Shown: positions 1 through 6,378 of the stretch, piece by piece
Layout: each line of letters begins with the position of its first letter
Numbering within the stretch: position 1 is the first letter of the stretch
From: Polynucleobacter sp.
Lineage (GTDB): Bacteria; Pseudomonadota; Gammaproteobacteria; Burkholderiales; Burkholderiaceae
Direction: 5' to 3'
Assembly: GCA_020059445.1 (NCBI GenBank)
Contig: JAGVCB010000189.1
Span: 1-8,282 of the forward strand
Length of the DNA stretch: 8,282 bases
The notes under the pieces: model-generated
Seen by the model: only the letters and a program-made list of their open reading frames with translations
The model's database searches: none
What the model was told of the DNA's origin: nothing
Made by a program: the position numbers and the translations under genes

Positions 1-673
1 AGACGGTCTTGATGACCTATCAGATCGTCTATTAGCAGCACTTCCCCAAACTCAATGCACCAAATGTGGCTACCCTGATTGTCGGGCTTATGCCAAAGCC
101 ATGGCAACTGGCGAGGCTCTTCATAACCAATGCCCGCCTGGTGGCCAAGAAGGCATTGCACGTTTAGCAAAAATACTTCAAAAAGAAACTCTAGATCTCA
201 ACCCTCAGAATGGTGAAGAGCGTCCTCGTTCTGTTGCCTTGATAGAGTCGAAGGCATGCATTGGCTGTACGCTGTGCATTCAGGCATGCCCTGTGGATGC
301 CATCGTTGGAGCATCAAAGCAAATGCATGTGGTGATCGCTGATTGGTGCACAGGTTGTGATCTTTGTATTCCACCTTGCCCAGTCGATTGCATCACCATG
401 GTTCCTGTGACTGGCAAAGCAACTGGTTGGAATGCCTGGCGTCAGGACTTAGCTGATCTTGCCAGAAATCGTTATGAGTCACGGGCAAAAAGATTGGAAC
501 GAGAAGAACTTGATAACGTCAAACGCTTAGCGCTCAAAGCCAAGAGCAAAGCTCAAGCGCTTGATCTTGAAAGTGCTAAAACTGATGATGAGAAAGCTGA
601 GATTGAACGCAAGCGAGCGATCATTGCCGCTGCGATGGCTCGAGCCCAAGAAAAGCTTCAGTCATCTAGTTAG
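1..673 (+). CDS. rnfB: RnfB-like soluble 4Fe-4S ferredoxin protein (5' partial)
   Basis: This is an iron-sulfur electron carrier related to subunit B of the Rnf/Rsx complex. The frame is open from base 2, with no start codon before the internal ATG at 101. That ATG cannot be the true start, because the first cluster motif lies ahead of it. Counting from base 2, residues 19, 22, 27 and 44 (CTKCGYPDC, then a Cys before PPGG) form the Fe-S domain. Two ferredoxin motifs follow: Cys 86/89/92/96 (CIGCTLCIQACP) and Cys 116/119/122/126 (CTGCDLCIPPCP). The last 80 or so residues are charged, Ala/Lys/Glu-rich and probably helical. E. coli RnfB has an N-terminal membrane anchor. As I recall, betaproteobacterial solo versions lack it and begin about ten residues before the first cluster, so little is probably missing here. 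No other rnf subunit is visible. It converges on the DUF1841 gene with a 14-base gap. Confidence 0.88.
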   Translation, partial: DGLDDLSDRLLAALPQTQCTKCGYPDCRAYAKAMATGEALHNQCPPGGQEGIARLAKILQKETLDLNPQNGEERPRSVALIESKACIGCTLCIQACPVDAIVGASKQMHVVIADWCTGCDLCIPPCPVDCITMVPVTGKATGWNAWRQDLADLARNRYESRAKRLEREELDNVKRLALKAKSKAQALDLESAKTDDEKAEIERKRAIIAAAMARAQEKLQSSS

Positions 674-687
674 TTAGTTGACAAGCA

Positions 688-1119
688 TTAAAGTAGTTTT
701 TTAATGGCTTCCACATAGGCAGCCATATCGGGCGGAGTGCCATCTCTCTGAGCATTCCACAGAACCTGCCCCAAACATTCCATGATCTTGTGTTGCGCCT
801 CATGCTCAGAATCCAATTTGATCATCAGTTGCTGGCTGGCATCACGAATTCCATGAGGTTGATCAATCTGCACCTGCTCTGTGATTGACATATGCATGGA
901 CAGATGTAGGAAGGGATTGGTTTGTCCCTTTTCAGGCGTGTACTCAGCCTCTTTGGCAGATTCAATGTCACCCAAAATGCTGTGGTACTCAGGATGCTCA
1001 ACCATCCATCTAGCAGCAATTGATTCCATGGGCGTGAGAATGCCAGAACGTTGCTGCTTGGCCCAAGCCTCACAAAAAAATTGCCTAACTTCTTCTTTGC
1101 TGGGATTAAATAAGCTCAT
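688..1119 (-). CDS. DUF1841 family protein
   Basis: A conserved proteobacterial protein of unknown function. With the start at 1119 it has 143 residues, the usual family length. Family-like features are the N-terminal MSLFNPSKEEVRQFF, HPEYHSIL (residues 42-49), the strongly conserved GQTNPFLHLSMHMSI (65-79), DQPHGIR (86-92), and a C-terminal EHEAQHKIMECL followed by AQRDGTPP (123-130). The conserved histidines could be functional, but no catalytic role is known to me. An in-frame ATG at 1149 would add ten residues. I prefer 1119 because family members begin at this point and because it forms an ATGA overlap with the nth stop codon, a usual sign of translational coupling. There is no strong Shine-Dalgarno before either start. 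It is the last gene of the HIT-nth-DUF1841 unit. No signal peptide or membrane segment is seen. Confidence 0.85.
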   Translation of the reverse strand: MSLFNPSKEEVRQFFCEAWAKQQRSGILTPMESIAARWMVEHPEYHSILGDIESAKEAEYTPEKGQTNPFLHLSMHMSITEQVQIDQPHGIRDASQQLMIKLDSEHEAQHKIMECLGQVLWNAQRDGTPPDMAAYVEAIKKLL

Positions 1120-1754
1120 ACCGAGAAATTCTTTTGTTTGAATGAGCATAATGGCTCAACAATGCATTTTGTACAATCAGGGCTTCTGGCCTTACAGGTA
1201 TAACGGCCATGCAAAATCAACCAATGATGGGCATCAATCAAATAATCTTTGGGTACTCGCTTAAGAAGTGCCAACTCTACAGCCAAAACATCTTTGCCTG
1301 GAGCCAGTCCGGTTCGATTAGATACCCTGAAGATATGTGTATCGACGGCCATGGTTGGGTGACCGAATGCTGTGTTGAGGATCACGTTTGCCGTCTTTCT
1401 TCCGACTCCTGGAAGAGCTTCTAATGCTTCCCTATCTTCAGGCACTTCCCCACCATGATGCTCCATCAATAATCGACAGGTTTCTATCAGATGTTTGGCT
1501 TTGGTTTTAAATAATCCAATGTGCTGAATGTACGGTATCAAGCCATCAACGCTAAGCGCATAAATTGTTTCAGGAGTGTTAGCTACTGGAAATAGAACTC
1601 TTGTGCCTTTGTTGACCGATACGTCCGTTGCTTGCGCTGACAGTAAAACAGCAGCCAGTAATTCAAAGGGTGTGGTGTACTCAAGCTCCGTGGTCGGCTT
1701 AGGATTATTACTTTTGAGCGCCTCAAAAAAAGCCAAGCGTTTTTGTGGATTCAT
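1116..1754 (-). CDS. nth: Endonuclease III (DNA glycosylase/AP lyase)
   Basis: Base-excision repair enzyme that removes oxidised pyrimidines and cleaves the resulting abasic site by beta-elimination. The 212 residues match the usual length (211 in E. coli). The helix-hairpin-helix is LPGVGRKTAN at 114-123, with catalytic Lys120. The catalytic Asp138 sits in VDTHIFR. The C-terminal 4Fe-4S loop has the classic C-x6-C-x2-C-x5-C spacing at Cys187, 194, 197 and 203. These positions carry the same numbers as in the E. coli enzyme, which supports the ATG at 1754. LLSAQATD (37-44) is the expected N-terminal signature. It lies 22 bases downstream of the HIT gene and overlaps the DUF1841 start by four bases, so it is probably transcribed from the HIT promoter. 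The Shine-Dalgarno is weak. All key residues are intact. Confidence 0.97.
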   Translation of the reverse strand: MNPQKRLAFFEALKSNNPKPTTELEYTTPFELLAAVLLSAQATDVSVNKGTRVLFPVANTPETIYALSVDGLIPYIQHIGLFKTKAKHLIETCRLLMEHHGGEVPEDREALEALPGVGRKTANVILNTAFGHPTMAVDTHIFRVSNRTGLAPGKDVLAVELALLKRVPKDYLIDAHHWLILHGRYTCKARSPDCTKCIVEPLCSFKQKNFSV

Positions 1755-1776
1755 TTAAGTCAGTTACTCACAATTT

Positions 1777-2205
1777 TTATACGTGACCCAAGACATCTTG
1801 TATGCGCTTGACCATCACAGGGACTTTGACTAACTGCTTTTGAAGATGTTCGACATTACTGTCCCTTTGCTTCTCAGACCAAACAGAACCTGGGAAAAAG
1901 ACATCTTCTTTGAATCTAGGAATGATGTGCCAATGCAGATGAGGCACCATATTGCCCAAGGCAGCCAAATTCACTTTGTCTGGCTGCATCACTTCAAGCA
2001 TGATCTTCTCAAGCAAAAAAACAATGTGCAATAAACGGCTGCGCTGATCTAGACTAAGATCACTCATCTCAGCCATATGTTCACTCCAAATCACCCGACA
2101 AAAACCAGGCAACTCAGGCTCATTGGCCAAAATGACTCTTAACTCGTGATTTTTCCAAATCAGTTCACCACCATCTGTGTTGCATAAAGGACAATTTGCA
2201 TTCAT
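1777..2205 (-). CDS. HIT family protein (histidine-triad nucleotide hydrolase)
   Basis: A member of the histidine triad superfamily, which hydrolyses or transfers nucleotidyl groups from substrates such as AMP conjugates or dinucleoside polyphosphates; the substrate here cannot be read from sequence. With the start at 2205 it has 142 residues. The triad is HLHWHII at 89-95, preceded by NMVP, with His91 the expected nucleophile. A CPLC motif at 5-8 opens the protein, followed by ELIWKNHELRVILANEPELPGFCRVIW, where these proteins bind the nucleotide. Longer in-frame starts at 2298 and 2289 would add about 30 low-complexity residues and overlap the divergent maiA start. MNANCPLC at 2205 fits the family better, although no good Shine-Dalgarno precedes it. 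It heads the HIT-nth-DUF1841 unit. Confidence 0.88.
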   Translation of the reverse strand: MNANCPLCNTDGGELIWKNHELRVILANEPELPGFCRVIWSEHMAEMSDLSLDQRSRLLHIVFLLEKIMLEVMQPDKVNLAALGNMVPHLHWHIIPRFKEDVFFPGSVWSEKQRDSNVEHLQKQLVKVPVMVKRIQDVLGHV

Positions 2206-2287
2206 GAGAGTATTTTCGCTTAATTCAGAAAAAGACGAAAACCTTTTATAGATATAAACTGAGTAAACCTTAAAGAATTGATGACCC
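2206..2287. promoter_or_regulatory. Divergent promoter region between HIT gene and maiA
   Basis: This AT-rich gap of 82 bases must serve both divergent genes. On the plus strand, TTCAGA (2224-2229), a 17-base spacer and TATAGA (2247-2252) make a weak sigma-70 candidate for maiA. TATAAA at 2253-2258 is a better -10 but lacks a matching -35. On the minus strand, TATAAA (2245-2250) is a possible -10 for the HIT operon, with no convincing -35. The two candidate -10 elements overlap, so the transcripts may compete. The exact elements are guesses; the presence of promoters here is inferred from gene layout. Confidence 0.35.
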
Positions 2288-2947
2288 ATGGATATCAAAT
2301 TATTTAGCTATTGGCGAAGCTCTGCGGCTTTTAGAGTCAGAATTGCTCTGAATCTAAAAAACCTGGCTCATGATGTGATTCCTGTTGATCTTTTAAAACA
2401 AGGCGGCGAACAACACCTGCCAAGTTACTCAGCTAAAAACCCCCAGGATTTAGTGCCTGTTTTAGAGCATGGCTCCCATGTTCTGCGCCAATCGCTTGCC
2501 ATCATTGAGTTCTTAGAGGAGGCTCATCCCACACCTGCTTTATTACCCAACAATCCTCATGAACGTGCTTGGGTCAGAGCCTTGAGTATGGATATTGCTT
2601 GTGACATTCATCCCTTGAATAATTTACGGGTGATGAAATATCTACACAAAGCATTGAAACTGAGTGATGATCGGAAAAGTGAATGGGCCAAACACTGGCT
2701 TGAAATTGGTCTTGCTGGTGTAGAAAAAACTTTAACAAGCCAAGCACGCACTAGTAAGTTCTGTTTTGGAGATGAACCTGGTATGGCCGATGTGTGCCTC
2801 GTTCCCCAGATCATGAACGCCAAAGCAAGTGGCTGCGATCTCAGTGCTTGTCCAAAGATTCAAGAAGTATTCGATGAATGTATGAAATTACCAGCATTCA
2901 TCAAAGCATCTTGGGAAGCTCAGACAGACTATCCCAATAAATCATGA
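2288..2947 (+). CDS. maiA: Maleylacetoacetate isomerase / zeta-class glutathione S-transferase
   Basis: A cytosolic glutathione-dependent enzyme, likely converting maleylacetoacetate to fumarylacetoacetate in tyrosine/homogentisate breakdown, or a related cis-trans isomerisation. The 219 residues fit the family. The N-terminal thioredoxin-like domain holds YWRSSAAFRVRIALNLK (8-24), with Ser11 at the catalytic serine position, then DLVPVLE (54-60) and RQSLAIIEFLEE (67-78), whose Gln68-Ser69 contacts glutathione. The helical domain has DIHPLNNLRVMKYL (106-119) and GDEPGMADVCLVPQ (161-174). The cysteine of the eukaryotic SSC motif is Ala13; I recall this as usual in bacterial members. No hmgA or fumarylacetoacetase gene is visible nearby, so pathway assignment rests on family alone. 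It is divergent from the HIT operon and converges on aceA. No terminator of its own is evident; the hairpin downstream carries a U-tract only on the other strand. Confidence 0.9.
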   Translation: MDIKLFSYWRSSAAFRVRIALNLKNLAHDVIPVDLLKQGGEQHLPSYSAKNPQDLVPVLEHGSHVLRQSLAIIEFLEEAHPTPALLPNNPHERAWVRALSMDIACDIHPLNNLRVMKYLHKALKLSDDRKSEWAKHWLEIGLAGVEKTLTSQARTSKFCFGDEPGMADVCLVPQIMNAKASGCDLSACPKIQEVFDECMKLPAFIKASWEAQTDYPNKS

Positions 2948-2983
2948 AAACAAAAGCATTAAAAATAGCTTAAAAAATTAATG

Positions 2984-3013
2984 AAATAAAAAAGCCCGGC
3001 TTTTGGCCGGGCT
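2984..3013 (-). terminator. Rho-independent terminator of aceA
   Basis: A perfect 8-base-pair GC-rich stem, AGCCCGGC (2993-3000) and GCCGGGCT (3006-3013), encloses a 5-base loop. Read on the minus strand, the stem is followed by an uninterrupted T run, then A and TTT, the classic intrinsic form. It begins 38 bases past the aceA stop codon. On the plus strand the bases after the stem are ATCAAC, so it should not terminate maiA transcripts efficiently. Confidence 0.93.
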
Positions 3014-3051
3014 ATCAACTTAGGCGGGGTACGCCCAAATCAATGACTTGC

Positions 3052-4350
3052 TTAGTGGAACTGCTCTTCTTCTGTAGAACCAGTTAAGGCTGTTACAGAT
3101 GATGCGCCACCTTGAATCACTGTCGTTACTTCGTCGAAGTAACCAGTACCAACTTCTTGTTGGTGTGATACGAATGTGTAACCACGATCACGAGCTGCAA
3201 ACTCAGGCTCTTGAACTTTTTCAACATAAGCAGACATACCGCGTGCAACATAGTCTTGAGCCAAGTCAAACATGTTGTACCACATAGAGTGAATACCGGC
3301 CAATGTGATAAATTGGTATTTGTAACCCATTGCACCAAGCTCACGTTGGAACTTAGCAATCGTTGCATCGTCCAAGTTTTTCTTCCAGTTAAATGATGGT
3401 GAACAGTTGTATGCCAACATCTTGCCTGGGTGCTTAGCGTGAACTGCTTCAGCAAACTTGCGAGCAAATTCAAGATCAGGTGTACCAGTCTCACACCATA
3501 CCAAGTCAGCGTATTCAGCATAAGCAATCGCACGTGAAATCGCTTGATCGATACCCTTCTTAGTCTTGTAGAAACCTTCAGCAGTGCGCTCACCAGTCAA
3601 GAATGGCTTATCATTTTCATCGTAGTCTGATGTCAACAAGTCAGCAGCTTCAGCATCTGTACGAGCGATCACCAATGTTGGCACGCCACAAACGTCAGCA
3701 GCCATACGAGCAGCGATCAGCTTTTGGCAAGCTTCTTGTGTTGGAACCAACACTTTACCGCCCATGTGACCACACTTTTTCACTGAAGCCAATTGGTCTT
3801 CCCAGTGAACACCAGCTGCACCAGCTTTGATCATCGCCTTCATCAATTCAAACGCGTTCAATACGCCACCAAAACCTGCTTCAGCATCAGCAACGATTGG
3901 AGCGAAACAATCAATATGACCCTTGTCACCTTTTTCAATACCTTTTGAGTACTGGATTTCATCAGCACGACGGAAAGTATTGTTGATACGCTCAACAACC
4001 TTAGGTACTGAATCAACTGGATACAAAGATTGATCAGGGTACATAGAAGAGTATGTGTTGTTATCAGCAGCAACTTGCCAGCCTGACAAATAAATTGCCT
4101 TCACGCCAGCTTTAACCTGTTGCATCGCTTGACCACCAGTCAACGCACCTAAACAGTTAACGTACGGCTCGTTGTTAACCAAGTTCCATAGTTTTTCAGC
4201 ACCACGACGAGCCAATGTGTGCTCGATCTGGAATGAACCGCGTAGACGTACTACATCAGCTGCTGTGTAACCGCGCTTGATACCTTTCCAACGTGGGTTT
4301 GTATCCCAATCTTTTTGCAATGCATCGATTTCTTGTTGACGTGTTGACAT
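3052..4350 (-). CDS. aceA: Isocitrate lyase
   Basis: Splits isocitrate into glyoxylate and succinate, the first step of the glyoxylate shunt that allows growth on acetate, fatty acids and other C2 sources. The 432 residues are close to E. coli AceA (434). Signatures in order are [11 protein letters not shown] (88-98), ADAEAGFGG (154-162, metal-binding region), VHWEDQ (181-186), the active-site KKCGH (191-195, catalytic Cys193), ARTDAEAA (229-236), WCETGTPD (285-292) and NCSPSFNW (315-322). The ATG at 4350 is supported by a strong Shine-Dalgarno, GGGAGAG, four bases upstream. The gene stands alone: malate synthase and isocitrate dehydrogenase kinase are not in view. It has its own promoter with a probable operator cluster upstream and an intrinsic terminator downstream. 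All key residues are intact. Confidence 0.98.
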   Translation of the reverse strand: MSTRQQEIDALQKDWDTNPRWKGIKRGYTAADVVRLRGSFQIEHTLARRGAEKLWNLVNNEPYVNCLGALTGGQAMQQVKAGVKAIYLSGWQVAADNNTYSSMYPDQSLYPVDSVPKVVERINNTFRRADEIQYSKGIEKGDKGHIDCFAPIVADAEAGFGGVLNAFELMKAMIKAGAAGVHWEDQLASVKKCGHMGGKVLVPTQEACQKLIAARMAADVCGVPTLVIARTDAEAADLLTSDYDENDKPFLTGERTAEGFYKTKKGIDQAISRAIAYAEYADLVWCETGTPDLEFARKFAEAVHAKHPGKMLAYNCSPSFNWKKNLDDATIAKFQRELGAMGYKYQFITLAGIHSMWYNMFDLAQDYVARGMSAYVEKVQEPEFAARDRGYTFVSHQQEVGTGYFDEVTTVIQGGASSVTALTGSTEEEQFH

Positions 4351-4384
4351 GTTTCTCTCCCGTTAAATAACAAAAATGTGTGCC

Positions 4385-4432
4385 CATAAGACATATAGAT
4401 ATTAATTTCTGTGTCTTATGTCTTATATAAGA
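4385..4432. promoter_or_regulatory. Probable operator cluster upstream of aceA
   Basis: Three perfect copies of the octamer TGTCTTAT lie within 41 bases: two direct copies on the plus strand at 4412-4419 and 4419-4426 (sharing one base), and one inverted copy at 4386-4393. The outer pair gives a 9-base perfect inverted repeat, CATAAGACA (4385-4393) and TGTCTTATG (4412-4420), with arm centres 27 bases apart. Next to it is a perfect 12-base palindrome, TCTTATATAAGA (4421-4432). The cluster covers the predicted aceA -10 element and extends into the early transcript, the usual place for a repressor site. Isocitrate lyase genes are commonly controlled by carbon source; the regulator here is unknown. 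Confidence 0.55.
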
Positions 4433-4449
4433 GTTTATGTACTTGTGAA
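4422..4449 (-). promoter_or_regulatory. aceA: Candidate sigma-70 promoter of aceA
   Basis: On the minus strand, TTCACA (4444-4449, five of six to the -35 consensus) is followed by a 16-base spacer and TATAAG (4422-4427, five of six to the -10 consensus). Transcription would begin near 4415, leaving a leader of about 65 bases before the aceA ATG. An alternative pair, TTGCAA and TAAACT with a 17-base spacer, lies slightly upstream but matches less well. The -10 element sits inside the palindrome at 4421-4432. Confidence 0.5.
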
Positions 4450-4550
4450 CAGGATTGCAAGGATTAATTTGCCCAAGACAAAGAGGATATATCCCAATTA
4501 AATTATAGACTTATGAAATGTATTTTATATTGTGGAATACTAAATCATCA

Positions 4551-4567
4551 GTTGCAATGAATGCAAC
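4551..4567. repeat. Short inverted repeat between rraA-like gene and aceA
   Basis: GTTGCA (4551-4556) and TGCAAC (4562-4567) form a perfect 6-base inverted repeat with a 5-base spacer, 24 bases past the stop codon of the rraA-like gene. No T run follows on the minus strand, so it is a poor intrinsic terminator. It could be a protein-binding site or chance. The rest of 4450-4590 is AT-rich, and I see no gene or RNA in it. Confidence 0.3.
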
Positions 4568-4590
4568 ACTTAGAGAATTTACATAAATCT

Positions 4591-5085
4591 TTAGGCGAGC
4601 GGTCTATCAGACACCAAAACACCGTCTTGATCAACGTAAATCATGTCGCCAGGCTTGACCGTTGTGCCTGCCATATCAATGGTCAAATCACGCTCACCCA
4701 CATTGCGTTTGACGCTTTTTTGCGGATGCACCGCCAAAGCACTGATACCTACTTTGGCTTGAGCAAGCTCAAGAGTGTCGCGCACACAGCCGTTGACCAA
4801 AATGCCAGCCCAGTTATTTTTCTCGGCCAAAACACCCAAATTACCCCCAACCAAGGCGCAACGCATGGAGCCACCACCATCAATGACCAGGACTCTTCCC
4901 TGACCAGGCTCATCAAGAATTGTTCTGACCCAGGTATTGTCTTCAAATACTTTGAGGGTCACGGCTGGACCATTGAATTGAGTTAAGCCACCGTATGCAT
5001 GGAACACTGGTGCGCAAACGCGCAAGACCCCAGTCGCAATCAAATCTTCATTAGCATCACACAGATCAGTAGTGGCAAAACTCAT
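4591..5085 (-). CDS. RraA-like / HMG aldolase family protein
   Basis: A cytosolic member of the family that contains RraA (inhibitor of RNase E in E. coli) and 4-hydroxy-4-methyl-2-oxoglutarate (HMG) aldolases, which release pyruvate. The 164 residues are typical. Visible features are the N-terminal [10 protein letters not shown] (5-14), [11 protein letters not shown] (47-57), [22 protein letters not shown] (63-84), NGCVRD (98-103), and a C-terminal [16 protein letters not shown] (145-160). Aldolases carry D-x20-R-D. Here Arg102 and Asp103 are kept, but the upstream aspartate position is Gly81. E. coli RraA, by contrast, loses the Asp of the R-D pair. So this protein matches neither type fully, and I give no symbol. 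The ATG at 5085 has a strong Shine-Dalgarno, GGAGAG, four bases upstream. It lies 20 bases behind the MFS gene and is probably co-transcribed with it. Confidence 0.87.
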   Translation of the reverse strand: MSFATTDLCDANEDLIATGVLRVCAPVFHAYGGLTQFNGPAVTLKVFEDNTWVRTILDEPGQGRVLVIDGGGSMRCALVGGNLGVLAEKNNWAGILVNGCVRDTLELAQAKVGISALAVHPQKSVKRNVGERDLTIDMAGTTVKPGDMIYVDQDGVLVSDRPLA

Positions 5086-5105
5086 GGTTCTCTCCAGAAA
5101 ATAAC

Positions 5106-6317
5106 TTAAGCGTTTTTTAATTCAACCGACCGATTATTTTCACCTACCCGGTAGGCGGTGAGCAAGGCCATCATTAAAAAGGCGGCAATCAAAATAAAGA
5201 CACCTGGCACCATCTTCCAGTCCATCAATAATCCAAACATCAATGGCCCAATCGCAAGACCTGAATCAAGCCCTGAATAAACTGTGCCAAAAACTCGGCC
5301 AGAAGCTTCCTTAGGAGTTGCTGAACGAATCATCAAGTCTCTTGATGGTCCAGCAATGCCAACACAGAAACCCATCACGGTGAACAAACTCATCATGGTC
5401 GAACCTGAGACCACTGTCATGGCAATCAAGACTGAAATTGAGCTACCTAAAATAAAACCAATAGCGATGACTCTTTCTGGAAAGCGTGCACGAGTCGCAA
5501 TAAAACCACCAAGGAACATGCCACCTGCACTGGCCAACATGTAGGATGAATAAGCCGTGGTTGTTAATGCAATCGGTAAGTCATAGAGTAACTGCATGGC
5601 CGTTGGCGCAAAACTTTGTACACCACTCAAAGCCAAGGCACTCAAAAAGAAAAAGCCCCAACACATCCACACCATTGGTAACTTCAAATAGTCAAAAGAT
5701 AATGCCGATGAATTTTTTCTGGCGGTCTCTTCAAGATCGCGCTGCTCCTGAGACCCCATTAAGACATGTCGTCTCCAGTAAAGAACAGCCAACATCACAA
5801 AGGCAATCGCTGATGCAACCAATAAAGCTTGGCGCCAACCAGCAAATGTTGTGACAGCCACCAGCACTGCTGGTGATGCTGCCCAACCAAGAGCCCCAGA
5901 AACCCCATGCATTGAATAAGCATGAGCGACCCGCTCTGGTGAAACTCGGCGATTGATCAAGGTGTAATCAGCAGGATGGAACACACCGTTACCTAGGCCT
6001 GCTAAGCAGGCACCAAACAATAAGCTCCAATAGCCACTTGAAAAAGACAAGATCAGAGCTGAAACCGAGAGGGTTGCAACACCAAAGAATAGGACTTTTA
6101 AAGGACCTGAATGATCTACCCAAAAACCAGCCGCCGCTTGCATGATGGTTGAAACGATGAAGAACATCGTCATCAAGAATCCAAGCTCAGCATAACTGAG
6201 CCCGAATTCAACTTTCAACCATGGAAATAATGGTGCAAGAATTAAATGATAAAAATGGGAGGTGCCATGGGCCACACTGATAAGGCCAATAACCTCCGCG
6301 TCTCTGCGAATAGTCAT
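5106..6317 (-). CDS. MFS transporter
   Basis: An inner-membrane secondary transporter of the major facilitator superfamily, 403 residues, with about 12 predicted membrane helices (roughly 8-30, 44-66, 73-93, 96-117, 137-157, 161-181, 213-235, 250-274, 283-303, 306-326, 343-366, 370-390). A charged central loop lies at 182-212. The loop between helices 2 and 3, [13 protein letters not shown] (64-76), is the MFS motif A region in altered form. The opening [23 protein letters not shown] and [13 protein letters not shown] (109-121) resemble the fosmidomycin-resistance-like branch, but the substrate cannot be told. The start at 6317 has only a weak AGG upstream. It is followed after 20 bases by the rraA-like gene, suggesting an operon, so a carboxylate or aromatic-acid breakdown product is a conceivable substrate. 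That last point is inference. Confidence 0.9.
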   Translation of the reverse strand: MTIRRDAEVIGLISVAHGTSHFYHLILAPLFPWLKVEFGLSYAELGFLMTMFFIVSTIMQAAAGFWVDHSGPLKVLFFGVATLSVSALILSFSSGYWSLLFGACLAGLGNGVFHPADYTLINRRVSPERVAHAYSMHGVSGALGWAASPAVLVAVTTFAGWRQALLVASAIAFVMLAVLYWRRHVLMGSQEQRDLEETARKNSSALSFDYLKLPMVWMCWGFFFLSALALSGVQSFAPTAMQLLYDLPIALTTTAYSSYMLASAGGMFLGGFIATRARFPERVIAIGFILGSSISVLIAMTVVSGSTMMSLFTVMGFCVGIAGPSRDLMIRSATPKEASGRVFGTVYSGLDSGLAIGPLMFGLLMDWKMVPGVFILIAAFLMMALLTAYRVGENNRSVELKNA

Positions 6318-6341
6318 TGGCCTATGTTACTACTGATTGAA

Positions 6342-6370
6342 TGAGGCTCCTAGTTTTGCTTAAGGCCTCA
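6342..6370 (-). repeat. Inverted repeat between clpB and MFS gene
   Basis: TGAGGC (6342-6347) and GCCTCA (6365-6370) form a 6-base perfect stem around a 17-base loop in the 61-base gap between the clpB stop and the MFS start. No T run follows on the minus strand, so it is at best a weak or Rho-assisted terminator. No good promoter for the MFS gene was found in the gap, so read-through from clpB is possible. Confidence 0.3.
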
Positions 6371-6378
6371 AAGCCTAC

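Noticed and set aside
686..706. CATTAAA/TTTAATG hairpin at the junction of the convergent rnfB-like and DUF1841 genes, considered as a terminator.
   Set aside because: The stem is entirely AT except for one pair, lies partly in the DUF1841 coding end, and part of the T run is itself in the stem; it would be too unstable to call.
881..1141. An 86-codon plus-strand frame opposite the DUF1841 gene.
   Set aside because: It is a shadow of the conserved minus-strand gene, with no recognisable domain.
3126..3593. A 155-codon open frame on the minus strand inside aceA, plus shorter ones on both strands.
   Set aside because: They lie wholly within the intact isocitrate lyase gene, have biased composition from the codon pattern of that gene, and resemble no protein family.
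5284..5854. Plus-strand open frames of 86 and 102 codons opposite the MFS gene.
   Set aside because: They are antisense to a well-conserved transporter frame, show no family motifs and have no ribosome binding site I can see.
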